From: CAZCAC01 sp964496575
Lineage (GTDB): Bacteria > Planctomycetota > UBA1135 > GCA-002686595
Length of the DNA: 64,000 nt
Direction: 5' to 3'
Assembly (NCBI GenBank): GCA_964496575.1
Contig: CAZCAC010000033.1
Coordinates: forward strand, 1 to 64,000
Positions 32,273 to 42,335 of the stretch are shown piece after piece (positions within the stretch are counted from its first letter, which is position 1; every line of letters starts with the position of its first letter). The notes under the pieces were generated by a model. It made no database searches. It was not told where the DNA came from and saw nothing but the letters and a program-made list of their open reading frames with translations. The position numbers and the translations under genes are program-made.

Positions 32273-34636
32273 TCAGGGTATGAAGGTGATCGACAGCCCG
32301 TCGGAGAGGTCGAAGAGCGTCCCGTCGCGGAACCAAGCCTGGAAGTTCCACGTCGAGCCCGCGAGGATCTGTCCGGCCGGCAGCGGCGGATCGGTCAGGT
32401 CGAGCTGCCACAGCATCACGCCGCTCGCGCCCGAGTTGACCGGCGGCCCGAGGCGGAACACCCCGGCGGTACCACCGACGCAGCGGTAACCCTGGCCGAA
32501 GGGAACCTGGATCTGGTTGTCGCCGTAGTAGAAGATCCCGAACTGGTTCAGGGGCACCGAGTCCGCCCTCAGCAGCACGTCATTGGCCGCGACGCTGGTG
32601 CTGCCGGTGGCCGAGATCGCCGACAGGTTGAGTCCCATCTGGCAGTAGTTGGTGCCGATCGGAGTGCCGCACTCGATCGCGCCGACGAAGAAGGCATCCA
32701 CCCCGGCCTCGACGATCGACTGCGTGTCTCCATCGTTGGCGGTGAAGCGCAGCTCCGTCTGGTCCGAGGGCGTCACGCCCGCGTTCACGAAGTCGGCGTG
32801 GAGGATCGAGTGTGTCCTCCAGCTCAGCTCTCCGTCGGTGTCGTGCACCGCGACCGTCTGCCAGATCCCACCATCGCTCCGTCCCTCGACCAGCAGGCGG
32901 TCGGTACCGTCGGTGTTGGTCAGGTTCAGGAAGTAGTCGTAGCTGACCTGCCCGCTGGGATCGGAGAAATCGAAGATCGGGGAAGTGAGTCGCACCGCGC
33001 CGTCGTCCACGTCGGTGTTGCCGGTGACGTTCTGGGTGAGATAGCACCTCCCGCTCCCGTCGGAGTCCGAGGTCGGGTCGTACGCCCAGTTGGGATCGTT
33101 GACCGGGATGCCCCGCTGCCAGAAACCGCTGGTGGCGCCGAGGTTCTCGGCGGTCCAGCCCTTGTCGGTCTGGAAGTCATCCTCGAAGGCCACGACCTTG
33201 ATCCCGACGGTCATCGAGTAGAAGCTGCTCGGCGCATTCTTCGGGTTGGTGGCCAGCCCGCAGGTCTCGTCGGTGTAGCTGAAGTAGTAGTCGGGGGTAT
33301 CGCCGCAGCTGGGGGCCGGCATGTCGGCGCCGTAGTAGCCCCCTCCGAGCGGGCTCATCGCCAGTGCCTGGAACGAGCCGCCACTCAGGCGGTAGTGCAG
33401 CTCGACCGGCGTGCCCGTGGCGGGCGTGCCGAGCACCTCGACCTCGAACGGCACCGGGACTCCCGGCGGCACGAGCGAGGGCAGCGTTCCGACCGGATAG
33501 ATGCCGGCGGCGCAGACCCCTTGCGGGTTGGCCAGCGCGTTCTGCAGTCCGCCGTTGTTCGAGCCGGTCCCCGAGTTCTGTCCCCCCGAGCTGTCACAGC
33601 CACCGTGGGTGTGGATGCCGATCGCCTGGTCGGTCTGCTCCCAGATCACCGGGGAGCCCGAGTTGCCGCCCATCGTATCGGTCACGTACTGGATGACGCT
33701 TCCGCTGCTGGTCGCCATCGGCCCGACGTGGGTCTGCTGAACCTGGTTCCAGCTCGACGGGGAGCTGTCGACGCCGTAGCCGGTGATGCGGATGTCGGTG
33801 CCCGACACCGGAGGAGGGTCGACCACCGTGTACCACACGCCCTGCGCTTCCGCCGCCGTCAAGCCGGTGTTGGTGTTCGGGTGGCAGCCGAAGTACGCCC
33901 AGTCGTCGCCGACCCCGTTGCCGCCGTTGTCCTGCATCGAGGAGGGGTCGACCGCGTACTGGTCCTCCGGCGGCGGGTTGTTGATGCTGCCGTTGGAGTC
34001 GGACAGCGGCACGTTGAACTGGGCGACGCTGGTCGCGTACGCGCAGTGGCCGGCGGTCATGAAGCAGTGAGCGCAGTCGTCGATCAGCCAGCCGGTGCAG
34101 CCGACCGAGAGGAGCCGGCACGCGCGGTCGTCGTAGGAGAGCTGGCGATCGTCGGTCGGCCCGCAGATCGACTTGTCGGTGCCGGTGGTGGGGATGAGCC
34201 CGGCATCGACGGCGCGCGTCGCCACGCGGTTGAAGCCCGTGCCCGGCTGGGCCAGGACCTCGACCAGCACGGTGTCGCCGTTGAAGTAGGCGCTGGAGTT
34301 CTGCCACTGCCGGAGGTGACGCGCGTCCATCTCCTGGATCGCGCCGTCCTCGAGCGCGGTCATCCGCAGGATCGAGCCCTCACCCGCGAGGAGATCGCCG
34401 GACAGGGTCACCTCCTCGAAGTAGAGGCGCAGCCACTGGGCCTTGTCGACCACGACGGGGAAGGAGAGCACGACTCGAGGCGCGCCGCCGGTGTTCTCGT
34501 GGTACCCCGAGTCCTCGAGGTAGTCGAGGTGATCGAACGGGGGTGCCTGTACCTGGGCCAGCGCGCTGCCGGTGAGGAGCGCGACGGCACCGGCGACGAG
34601 GGCCGGAATACGTGGGGCGAAGCGGATGCGGTTCAT
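32273..34636 (-). CDS. secreted trypsin-fold serine endopeptidase with C-terminal beta domains
   Basis: 787 residues. Signal peptide to about residue 27 (GSALAQ). The protease domain has His197 (TAGHCAY), Asp244/245 (GVGDDWAY) and Ser326 (GGNSGSP) in the order of glutamyl-endopeptidase-like S1 enzymes. A fibronectin-like stretch (FEVEVLGTPATGTPVELHY) and a lectin-like domain (TDKGWTAENLGATSGFWQRG...) follow. The last 150 residues (CQMGLNLSAI...STWNFQAWFRD) are a tail seen in planctomycete exported proteins, related in plan to the CFGDPG tail but lacking its Cys motif. It likely degrades extracellular protein. Confidence 0.85.
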   Translation of the reverse strand: MNRIRFAPRIPALVAGAVALLTGSALAQVQAPPFDHLDYLEDSGYHENTGGAPRVVLSFPVVVDKAQWLRLYFEEVTLSGDLLAGEGSILRMTALEDGAIQEMDARHLRQWQNSSAYFNGDTVLVEVLAQPGTGFNRVATRAVDAGLIPTTGTDKSICGPTDDRQLSYDDRACRLLSVGCTGWLIDDCAHCFMTAGHCAYATSVAQFNVPLSDSNGSINNPPPEDQYAVDPSSMQDNGGNGVGDDWAYFGCHPNTNTGLTAAEAQGVWYTVVDPPPVSGTDIRITGYGVDSSPSSWNQVQQTHVGPMATSSGSVIQYVTDTMGGNSGSPVIWEQTDQAIGIHTHGGCDSSGGQNSGTGSNNGGLQNALANPQGVCAAGIYPVGTLPSLVPPGVPVPFEVEVLGTPATGTPVELHYRLSGGSFQALAMSPLGGGYYGADMPAPSCGDTPDYYFSYTDETCGLATNPKNAPSSFYSMTVGIKVVAFEDDFQTDKGWTAENLGATSGFWQRGIPVNDPNWAYDPTSDSDGSGRCYLTQNVTGNTDVDDGAVRLTSPIFDFSDPSGQVSYDYFLNLTNTDGTDRLLVEGRSDGGIWQTVAVHDTDGELSWRTHSILHADFVNAGVTPSDQTELRFTANDGDTQSIVEAGVDAFFVGAIECGTPIGTNYCQMGLNLSAISATGSTSVAANDVLLRADSVPLNQFGIFYYGDNQIQVPFGQGYRCVGGTAGVFRLGPPVNSGASGVMLWQLDLTDPPLPAGQILAGSTWNFQAWFRDGTLFDLSDGLSITFIP

Positions 34637-34970
34637 GGGGATCCTCCGGGGGTCGAACAGGGTCGCAGAAACTGGAGAGGTGAGAGCGCAGGGGCACCAC
34701 CGAGTCTAGCAGAGCTGTACCGGCGCGGTGGGACCGCCTCAGGAGAGGGACGAACGTGGGGCCTGGTCAGGTTCGATCGAAGCGGAGGGCACGACGCCGT
34801 CGATCGATAATCGGGACTTATCCTCTGGCCAGCCGCTACCGTGGGAATAGCCGGTGAGGCGAGCCGGTATCCTGTACAGGCCGTTCCCGGCGGCATGGCC
34901 GGGCGATCCCGCACGAAGGGGGTGGGCCGTGGTGGTGGTTGTGAGCGATAGAGCACCGGAGCAAGGGGTG
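34637..34970. other. divergent intergenic region, no gene
   Basis: 334 bases between the protease start (leftward) and the large exported protein (rightward). A possible -10, TGCTAGACT on the minus strand at about 34702-34710, lacks a good -35. Nothing else is supportable. Confidence 0.4.
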
Positions 34971-37772
34971 ATGAGAACCACATCGAACCGGAAGAGGTTC
35001 GTGGCGCTGATCGGAATGCTCGCCGTGACCGTCGGTTCCGCGGCGAGCGCGACCGGGGAGGAAGAGCTGTCCTACTTCCGCGTCCCGCTCTCGCAGCTCG
35101 GCTACGAGCGGGGCCGCGCCCCCGAGGCGATCCAGTGGGGATCCGCGAACGACGAGGTCGCCGCGGTGCGGGAGCCCTTCGCGCGTCTGGTGGGGGAGGG
35201 AGAGGTGTACCTCGGCTGGGTCGATCGCCCGAGGGCGTTGCTCGATCTGAGTCACCGCGACAGCGAGCTCTGTCTCGGCCGCTTCTGCCTCGCCGCCGCC
35301 GTGCCGCGGGGCCGGCCAGCGCGCGGCGTGCTCTACCTGCCGAACGGGCACTTCACCGGCTACACGGAGCACCCCTTCCGCCTCTCCCTGGCGACACCCG
35401 GGTCGTGCGAGCGCCGGGACTTCCTGCGGACCAAGCGCGATGCCCTGGCGCGCAAGGCGCGGTACGGCTTCCCCGGGGCCCCCTGGTTCGGGCGCCGGGC
35501 GGCGCTCCTCGACGAGGAGCTCCGCGGCGGGGCGCACGACCGGCTGCCGCGCGACGGAGGGCGCTGGACGTCCGAGGAGATCGACGAGACCTTCGAGCTC
35601 TTCTCCGGCGGCCGCGCGTTGAGCGAGAACCTGGCGCTCGACCGCGAGCTCGATCCGGAGAGCACCCGCGGGGCGCTGTCGCAGGAGCACCCGCTCGAGG
35701 AGATCGAGGGGATCGCGATCGACTCGATCGACTGGGCTCCGATCATCGCGGGCCTGGACCCCGAGCTCGATCCACTGGCCAGCCTCGTTCCCCACGACCA
35801 GCACGTGGTCCTCCTCCCCTCGTTCCCGGCGATGATCGTGCTGTTCGACGAGGCCGAGGCGAGCGGCACGCCGATCCTGCAGCTACTCGAGCCGTGCGCC
35901 GAGGACGCGCGCACCATGGAGCGCTACCGAGCTCAGCTCTGCCTTCCGCCGAGCGCTCTGGCTCGGAGGCTCGGACCGGCGCTGGTGAGCAGCATCGCCT
36001 TCACCGGCTCCGATCCGTACCTGCGCACCGGCTCCGACGTCGCGGTCCTCTTCGAGTGCGCCGATCCCGCGCTCCTCTTGAGCCTGCTCTCCGCTCGCCA
36101 GCGGGCGGCGGCGGAACAGTTCGACCTCGCGGTGACCGAAGGACTGACCGGCGGCCTCGCCTGGACCGGCGTGAAGAGCCCCGATCGACGGATCTGCTCC
36201 TACCTGGCGCGCATCGGCTGGACCGTCTGCGTCACCAATTCGACGGTGCAGCTCGAGCGCCTGGCCGAGGTGCAGCGCGGCGAGCTGGAGCCTCTCGCCC
36301 AGCTCGGCGAGTATCGCTTCTTCCGCGATCGCTACCGGCGAGGTGACGACGAGACCGCCTTCTTCCTCCTGAGCGACGCGACGATTCGCCGCTGGAGCAG
36401 CCCGCGCTGGCGGATCGGCGCCTCGCGCCGGACGCGTGCCGCCTCGTTCCTCTCCTCGTACCGGGCCGCCCACCTCGGGACACCGGCGGACCGGTCGCGG
36501 ACGGACACGGAGCTCCTCGAGCCAGAGCTTGCCGTTCCCGGCGGCGGCGCCGTTCACCTGACTCCGCGGGGACCGGAGAGCGAGGTCTTTGGCCACCTCG
36601 AGTTCCTGACCCCGATCGCCGAGCTCCCCATCGAAGGGGCGACCGCGGCGGAGAAGTCCGCGTACGACCGCTTTCGCGAGGGGTACGAGAGCGGCTGGGC
36701 GACCGTCTTCGATCCGATCGGCGGGCGCGTCGTCCTCGAGCACGAGCGCCTCGTCCTCGACGTGACCGTCATGCCGCTGACCGTGGGGAGCGAGTACGGC
36801 GACCTGCTCGAGTACACCGGCGACGTGAAGCTGCCCCCCTTTGCCGGCGACCTCCATCCCGAGGGGCTCCTCTCTTTCGCCCTCTCGATCGACCACGACT
36901 CGCCCTCCTTCCGCGAGATGGAGGACTCGATGGACATCGTGGTTCCCTCCTGCGGGGAACGCCCGCTCTCCTGGATGGGTGACCACCTCGTCGTCTACGC
37001 CGACCGCGATTCCTTCTGGTCGGAAGCGGCCCGGGCGGAGGACGAGGAGCGCTTCCGCAACGAGCGCTTCCACCGGTTGCCGGTGGCCGTCCACTTTGCG
37101 GTCGCCGATCCGGGCGGACTGGAGGAGTTCCTCGCCGAGATGCGCGAGCTCACCTCACCTCCGATCCACTGGAAGGAGAAGCGCCATCGCGGCCACAGGT
37201 ACGAGTGCCTCACCCTGGACCTCGACTTCGACTGGGGCGACGCGCTCTCCATGTACGTGCTCCACCACGTCGCGCTGGAGGACTCCTGGGTCCTCTCGCT
37301 GCGCGAGGAGCTGATCCACCGCGCGATCGATCGGCACCTGGACCTCGAGGGGCGGCCGGCCGAGAGCCCTCGTCCGCGACCCGGTCGCAGCGCCGCCCTG
37401 CACGTGGAAGGGCGTGCTCTCGAGGTCGTTCGCGGGCTCGCCGGCCCGCACTACCGGGATCGGATGCGCCTGCGCTCCTGGAAGAACCTGCCGATCCTCG
37501 AGGAGTGGAAGCGCCTCTACCCCGATCGCGATCCCGTCGATGTCCACCAGGAGCTGTGGCACGTCCGCCTCCTCTGCCCCGGTGGGGGAGAGTACGTGTG
37601 GGACGAGGCCGCGCGGGCGATGGAGTCGACCGTCTACGGCCGCCCCGCCGCGCCGCGCGAGGGGCCCGAGCTGCCCCGGGGGCTGGAGCGGCTGGAGAGC
37701 GCCGACTTCGAGCTGACCTTCGAGCGGGACGGCGTGCGCGCCCGGGCGGAGTTGTTTCGGAGACCGCGCTGA
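34971..37772 (+). CDS. large exported protein of unknown function
   Basis: 933 residues. A signal peptide (ALIGMLAVTVGSAASA) is placed at the N-terminus by ATG 34971. The body is rich in Arg, Glu and Leu and soluble. It contains Tyr/Trp-rich beta phrases (VYLGWVDRPRALL, GVLYLPNGHFTGYTEHPFRLSL) and long helical stretches. I recognise no domain. It may belong to the group of very large planctomycete exported proteins without assigned function. The gene ends 47 bases before ppsR on the same strand. Confidence 0.6.
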   Translation: MRTTSNRKRFVALIGMLAVTVGSAASATGEEELSYFRVPLSQLGYERGRAPEAIQWGSANDEVAAVREPFARLVGEGEVYLGWVDRPRALLDLSHRDSELCLGRFCLAAAVPRGRPARGVLYLPNGHFTGYTEHPFRLSLATPGSCERRDFLRTKRDALARKARYGFPGAPWFGRRAALLDEELRGGAHDRLPRDGGRWTSEEIDETFELFSGGRALSENLALDRELDPESTRGALSQEHPLEEIEGIAIDSIDWAPIIAGLDPELDPLASLVPHDQHVVLLPSFPAMIVLFDEAEASGTPILQLLEPCAEDARTMERYRAQLCLPPSALARRLGPALVSSIAFTGSDPYLRTGSDVAVLFECADPALLLSLLSARQRAAAEQFDLAVTEGLTGGLAWTGVKSPDRRICSYLARIGWTVCVTNSTVQLERLAEVQRGELEPLAQLGEYRFFRDRYRRGDDETAFFLLSDATIRRWSSPRWRIGASRRTRAASFLSSYRAAHLGTPADRSRTDTELLEPELAVPGGGAVHLTPRGPESEVFGHLEFLTPIAELPIEGATAAEKSAYDRFREGYESGWATVFDPIGGRVVLEHERLVLDVTVMPLTVGSEYGDLLEYTGDVKLPPFAGDLHPEGLLSFALSIDHDSPSFREMEDSMDIVVPSCGERPLSWMGDHLVVYADRDSFWSEAARAEDEERFRNERFHRLPVAVHFAVADPGGLEEFLAEMRELTSPPIHWKEKRHRGHRYECLTLDLDFDWGDALSMYVLHHVALEDSWVLSLREELIHRAIDRHLDLEGRPAESPRPRPGRSAALHVEGRALEVVRGLAGPHYRDRMRLRSWKNLPILEEWKRLYPDRDPVDVHQELWHVRLLCPGGGEYVWDEAARAMESTVYGRPAAPREGPELPRGLERLESADFELTFERDGVRARAELFRRPR

Positions 37773-37819
37773 AGCCGGCACTTCGGTGTTCGATCGGAGG
37801 GGAGTAGACTCGGGCGGTC

Positions 37820-38641
37820 ATGCCCAGGAAAAAGGAATCGGTCATCTACAACGTCTCCGACGGACAGGGCGGCACCTGCGGGCGAGTGCTCCGGGCGCTG
37901 CTCACCCAGTTCGACGGGGAGGAGTTCAAGCTGGCCAAGAGGATCAACGTGCGCACCCCCGAGCGGGTGCGGAAGATCGTCGCCGAGGCGAAGGCCGCGC
38001 AGGGGATCATCTTCTACACCCTGGTCTCCGAGGATACGCGCCAGGCGATCAAGGAGTGTTGCAAGGAGAACAACGTCGACGGGATCGACCTCCTCGGCAC
38101 GCCTCTCCGGGCACTCCACGATTTCTTCCACCGGAAGCCGCGGTCGAAACCCGGGCTCCTGTACGAGACCGACCGCGCGTACTTCGATCGGATCGAAGCG
38201 ATCGACTACACGCTGAAGCACGACGACGGGAACCGGATGCACCAGCTGGGCAAGGCCCACGTCGTGCTCGCCGGGGTGTCCCGCTCGTCCAAGAGCGCCA
38301 CCTGCTTCTTCCTCGCCTACGAGGGGATCCGCGCCGCCAACGTCCCGCTGATCGCGGGGCAGCCGCCGCCGGAGCCGCTGTTGAAGCTCGACCCGAAGAA
38401 GGTGATCGGTCTTCACGTCAACACGGCGCGACTGCGCAACGTTCGGGAGGTGCGCGTCAAGGCGATGGGTGGAGACTTCCTGCCGAGCTACCTCGACAAG
38501 CGGGAGGTCGGTCGCGAGGTGAACGCGGCCAAGCGGATGATGGACGAGCACGGCTGGCAGACGATCGACGCCTCCTACATGGCGATCGAGGAGATCGCCA
38601 AGGAGGTGATTCGCTTGCGGGGGCTGGACCGGCGGCGTTAG
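37820..38641 (+). CDS. ppsR: PEP synthase/PPDK regulatory protein (bifunctional kinase-pyrophosphorylase)
   Basis: 273 residues of the DUF299 family. It controls phosphoenolpyruvate synthase or pyruvate phosphate dikinase by ADP-dependent phosphorylation of a Thr near the catalytic His and by phosphate-dependent removal of that phosphate. The N-terminal phrase IYNVSDGQGGTCGRVLRALL and the P-loop AGVSRSSKSA (about 151-160) are diagnostic; LIAGQPPPEPLL also fits. The target enzyme is not in the window, so PEP synthase versus PPDK cannot be decided. The stop overlaps the stop of the converging esterase gene by 4 bases. Confidence 0.9.
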   Translation: MPRKKESVIYNVSDGQGGTCGRVLRALLTQFDGEEFKLAKRINVRTPERVRKIVAEAKAAQGIIFYTLVSEDTRQAIKECCKENNVDGIDLLGTPLRALHDFFHRKPRSKPGLLYETDRAYFDRIEAIDYTLKHDDGNRMHQLGKAHVVLAGVSRSSKSATCFFLAYEGIRAANVPLIAGQPPPEPLLKLDPKKVIGLHVNTARLRNVREVRVKAMGGDFLPSYLDKREVGREVNAAKRMMDEHGWQTIDASYMAIEEIAKEVIRLRGLDRRR

Positions 38642-40719
38642 TCGGGGTCGGCCCCGAGGGCCCGCAGGGCGTCGAAGGAGACATTGGCCACCGGCCCCGT
38701 GTGCAGGTCATCGCTCGCGCCGGCGCTGCGGTAGGCCGCGCCGGCGATCCCCGGCGGCTCCGGGGCGCCGATGAGCCAGAGCGGCGCCGGGGCCGAGAGC
38801 GCGGCGAAGGCGTCGAGGCCGCCGAAGCGCAAGGCGCCGGGGAGGAAGTCGGAAGCGTCGAGGCTCTTCGGCCGGTCGAGGCTCTCGCTCCAGAAAGCCG
38901 CGGCCAGCTCGATCTCGTCGCGAGCCAGCGCCCGGGCGAGCAGCACCCACGGTCCGGCGGAGCCGATCCCGAGCAGGCGAACCGATCGCGCTCCCTCCAG
39001 GCCGCGCGCGTAGCCGACTGCGGTGAGGATGTCGTGGACCCGCCAGGCGAGCAGCGGACGGTTGTAGCCGAAGGTGTAACCCGGGTAGCCGGCGTGGCGC
39101 CGCTCGTCGCGCGGGAGCCTCACCGGCGCTCCTGCCTTGTCGTCCACCTCTCCGGTGAGCAGTGGCTCGATGTCGAGGATCGCGTGGTGCTGCATCGCGA
39201 GCGTCGCCCGGTCGACCGCGAGCGAGTCGCCGGCGGAGCCCAGGAAGCTGCCGTTCACCCGGACGACCACGACCCCATTCCACTCCGGTGGCACGGCCAG
39301 CGCCGCGGGCACGTCTTCCCCGCTGTCGCGTCGGGAGAGGCGGAGCGTCTCGATCGAGCAGCCCTCGTACTCCTCGATGGTCATCCGTTTCGCAACGACG
39401 TCTTCCGGCTCTGGCAGCGAGGTGTGCAGCAGCACCTCCAGCGCCCCGCCGACCACGCGGCGAAACTTCTCGAGCGAGGCCGCATCGTCCGGCACCAGCG
39501 CCGTCAGCTGGTCCTCGGCTATCTCTCGCCAGACCGCGCGCAGCCCCTTCGCGTCGACCGCATTCTCCGGCCGCGGGTGTTCCTCGTCGAACACCGAGAG
39601 CTCCGCCGGCGGGATCGGATCGAGCGGCGCCTCCTCGATCGGCAGCTCGGCGTCGAGCCCGAGATGCGTGTCGAACCACGAGTACATGTGCTCGCGCGAG
39701 ATGCGGTTGTAGTTGTGCTCGAAGTCGGGGTAGCAGGTCGCCTCGACGCACCAGGGCACGCCATACGCGCCGTAGAGGGTCTTCAGCTCGGGCAGGCCGT
39801 CCTCCTCGATGTGCAGCGTCCAGTCGTTCGCCCCGGTCATCATCAACGGACGCGGAGCGAAGAGCGCGGCGAGCTCGACGTTGCCGGTGTCGATGCGCAG
39901 GTGCGAGGCGTTCTCACAGCGGCAGCCGCCCTGCATGCCGGTCGAGACCATCACCGCGGGAAACGCCGCCGCCGGCCGCGGATCGATCGCGCAGAGGATG
40001 AAGGTCTGGGTGCCGCCGCCACTCGCGCCGGTGACACCGATGCGCTCGGGATCGACCTCGGGCAGGCCGCTGAGGAAGTCGAGCGCGCGGATCGAGTTGA
40101 ACGTCTGCAGCCCGAACGGAGTCTGGCTCCACAGCTCCGCCTCGAGGTCGCCGAAGCCTTCGCCGTGAGCGATCTGCTTCGAGTCGGCGATGCCGACCAT
40201 GTCGTAGTGGAAGACGACGCAGCCGAGCCGCGCCAGCGTGGCCATCCGCGCCTGCAGGTGGTAGCGCGCGTTCTCCTCCCTCGTCTCCCAGCCATTGGCG
40301 AGCTGCTTCTCGATGTCCGTGTCGCTGGTCTGCGCGAAGCGCCCGTTGGTGAAGTGACCGTGCGGGCTGAGCACCGCCGGGCGCGGACCCTGTCCCGGAG
40401 TCGTGGGCACGTACAGGTTCCCGGTGACGTAGAAGCCGGGGAAGCTCTCGAAGAAGACCTTGCGCACCACGTACGCGCCGCGATCGATCTCGCCGTGGAT
40501 CACCGCCTCGATCGGCGGCCGTGGCGGCATCGGCCACAAGCCGGCGGCGACCAGCACCTGGCGCCGCAGGTACTCGGCACGCTCCGCCCACGCCTCGAGG
40601 TCGTCGATGTGCTCCCACGGGTGGTGCGCTTCGAGGGTGACGAGCCGCGTCCTGCGGGCGTCGCCGGCCGTCGCGAGGGGGACGAGGAGGGCGGCGAGGG
40701 TGAGCAGCGGGGCGGTCAT
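38638..40719 (-). CDS. exported acetylxylan-esterase-like alpha/beta hydrolase
   Basis: 693 residues with a short signal peptide (LLTLAALLVPLATAGDA). The first 370 residues are an alpha/beta hydrolase of the acetylxylan esterase/glucuronoyl esterase kind: nucleophile in GVTGASGGGTQT, oxyanion-region SPHGHF, acid region near TGANDWTLHIEEDG and His in FEHNYNRIS. The second half (about 400-693) looks like a degenerate repeat of the same fold with GIGSAGPW at the nucleophile turn, lacking the expected context. Likely substrate: esterified plant or algal polysaccharide. A REPIN-like element sits 12 bases upstream of the ATG. Confidence 0.75.
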   Translation of the reverse strand: MTAPLLTLAALLVPLATAGDARRTRLVTLEAHHPWEHIDDLEAWAERAEYLRRQVLVAAGLWPMPPRPPIEAVIHGEIDRGAYVVRKVFFESFPGFYVTGNLYVPTTPGQGPRPAVLSPHGHFTNGRFAQTSDTDIEKQLANGWETREENARYHLQARMATLARLGCVVFHYDMVGIADSKQIAHGEGFGDLEAELWSQTPFGLQTFNSIRALDFLSGLPEVDPERIGVTGASGGGTQTFILCAIDPRPAAAFPAVMVSTGMQGGCRCENASHLRIDTGNVELAALFAPRPLMMTGANDWTLHIEEDGLPELKTLYGAYGVPWCVEATCYPDFEHNYNRISREHMYSWFDTHLGLDAELPIEEAPLDPIPPAELSVFDEEHPRPENAVDAKGLRAVWREIAEDQLTALVPDDAASLEKFRRVVGGALEVLLHTSLPEPEDVVAKRMTIEEYEGCSIETLRLSRRDSGEDVPAALAVPPEWNGVVVVRVNGSFLGSAGDSLAVDRATLAMQHHAILDIEPLLTGEVDDKAGAPVRLPRDERRHAGYPGYTFGYNRPLLAWRVHDILTAVGYARGLEGARSVRLLGIGSAGPWVLLARALARDEIELAAAFWSESLDRPKSLDASDFLPGALRFGGLDAFAALSAPAPLWLIGAPEPPGIAGAAYRSAGASDDLHTGPVANVSFDALRALGADPD

Positions 40720-40731
40720 GACGGGCCTTCA

Positions 40732-40858
40732 CAGTACGGAGTCGCACTCCCGGTTGTCATGCGCTGGCCGCTCGGTGGCGATCATCCATCGGCCGCGCTA
40801 GATCGGCGGTACCAAGTTGCAAATGCACGACAACCGAGAGTGCGACTCCGTACTGCTA
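40732..40858. repeat. REPIN/MITE-like inverted repeat element
   Basis: Two 27-base arms, 40732-40758 and 40829-40855, are inverted and differ at one position. They start with CAGTACGGAGTCGCAC and end with GGTTGTC. The 70-base centre is unrelated and palindromic in part. The element has the form of two REP sequences in opposite orientation. No transposase for it lies in the window. Position directly before the esterase start makes an effect on its expression possible. Confidence 0.75.
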
Positions 40859-41150
40859 AAAAAAGGGGAAACGGGCACCCGAAAGGCGGGCCGGAGACAT
40901 CTCCTCGGGTGAATCGTGCAACCCCCCGGTCCGATACCCACACAGCCCCTCCGCCCCGTGCTCAGCGTCTCGTCGCTCGTCGCTCGCGGCTCGCCGGGTC
41001 GGGTCGCCGACGCTCAGGACGTCACGCGGCCCCTGGACCAGCGGGACGAGGGTCGGTGTCGGCCCGGGGGACACGATTCACGATCGCGCTCCGGTTGAGC
41101 GAGCCCCGTGGCTGACCCGTCTCGAGGACCCCGATCCGAGGATTGAGACG
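40859..41150. other. intergenic region, no gene
   Basis: 292 bases between the REPIN-like element and the FG-GAP gene. It starts with an A7 run. I see no coding sequence or convincing promoter; TTGAGACG immediately precedes the next ATG. Confidence 0.4.
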
Positions 41151-42011
41151 ATGAGGACTGTCATCCAGGGGATCGCGCTGCTGATCCCCGCCGCTTCCGC
41201 CCTCGCCAGGCCCGTCGGCCAGTCGTTCGGCTGGGTCGAGGAGGCCAGGATCACCTCGAGCGACACGGTCATCCAGAGCCAGCTCGGTCACGCGGTCTCC
41301 CTCTCCGGTGAGACCGTGCTCCTGGGCGCGCCCGGCTTGATCGGCTACGTGTTTGCCCGAACGGGTTCCAGCTGGGTGCAGGAGGCCAAGCTGATCGGTA
41401 GTGAGGCGAGCTACAGCGACGCGGTGGGGTACTCCGTCTCGCTCGACGGCACGAGGGCCGTTCTGGGAGCTCCCTTCGACGACTTCCCCGCGCAATCGGG
41501 TTCCGCCTACGTCTTCGCCGATCTCGACCATCCCGGAGACGGCTTCTGCTTCGGCGATCCCGGTCTCGGCACGCCCTGCCCGTGCAGCAACGACAACGAT
41601 GGGAGCGTCCCCGGCTCGGGCTGTGCCAACGGCGCTTTCCCCGCGGGTGCTCAGCTGAGAGGCAGCGGCATTCCGAGCGTGAGTGTCGACACGCTCCTCT
41701 TGATCGCGACGTCCACCGAGCCATTCAAGGCCGGTCTCTTCTTCCACGGCCAGGGAGCTCTCACGCCCGCCATTCCCTGGGGCGACGGCCTGCGCTGCGC
41801 CGACCAGGGGATCGTCCGCCTGGAGGTGTCGTTCGCCGACGCCGCGGGTACCTCGAGCACGACACAGTCGATGGCGGCTCTCGGCGGCCTCGTCGCGGGC
41901 GACAAGCGATACTACCAGTACTGGTACCGCAATCCCACCTCACCAGCCTGCGGCTCGGGAGTAAACGACTTCAACACGACCAATGGATACGTGATCGACT
42001 GGTTGCCGTGA
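41151..42011 (+). CDS. secreted FG-GAP protein with CFGDPG C-terminal domain
   Basis: 286 residues. A short signal peptide (AASALA) is followed by two FG-GAP_2-like blades (GHAVSLSGETVLLGAP, GYSVSLDGTRAVLGAP), then the shared C-terminal domain from about residue 130: CFGDPGLGTPCPCSNDNDGS, GSGCANGAF, WGDGLRCADQG, YYQYWYRNP and VNDFNTTNGY. Only two blades are left, fewer than in the neighbouring paralogue, so the propeller is incomplete. First of a run of exported proteins with the same tail. Function of the tail is unknown; surface anchoring or sorting is one possibility. Confidence 0.75.
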   Translation: MRTVIQGIALLIPAASALARPVGQSFGWVEEARITSSDTVIQSQLGHAVSLSGETVLLGAPGLIGYVFARTGSSWVQEAKLIGSEASYSDAVGYSVSLDGTRAVLGAPFDDFPAQSGSAYVFADLDHPGDGFCFGDPGLGTPCPCSNDNDGSVPGSGCANGAFPAGAQLRGSGIPSVSVDTLLLIATSTEPFKAGLFFHGQGALTPAIPWGDGLRCADQGIVRLEVSFADAAGTSSTTQSMAALGGLVAGDKRYYQYWYRNPTSPACGSGVNDFNTTNGYVIDWLP

Positions 42012-42335
42012 AGCACGCCCGGCTGGACGACACCTGTTCATGGAACCTCGAAGAGCGCGAACGATGAAGACCGATCCTTGCCTGACCGTTCTGCTGATCA
42101 CCGCCCTCTCTTCGCTCGCCGCCGGCCAAGGAGGTTCGCGTGGCTGGGCGTGGAACGAGACCGCCAAGTTCAACGCGAGCGACGGGGCGAACGAGGACGA
42201 GCTCGGCCACTCCGTCTCGATACAAGGCGATACGGCCCTGATCGGTGCTCCGCACGACGACGACTGGGGAGTCTCCAACTCGGGCTCGGCCTACGTCTTC
42301 GTGCGCAACGGCACCAGCTGGACCGAGCAGACCAA

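Noticed and set aside
32240..34810. 856-codon plus-strand frame opposite the serine protease
   Set aside because: Pure antisense shadow of a gene with signal peptide and catalytic triad.
37786..41115. 1109-codon plus-strand frame across ppsR and opposite the esterase
   Set aside because: Composition is Arg/Ala/Gly shadow-like, it runs out of frame with ppsR and antisense to the esterase, and it crosses the REPIN-like element.
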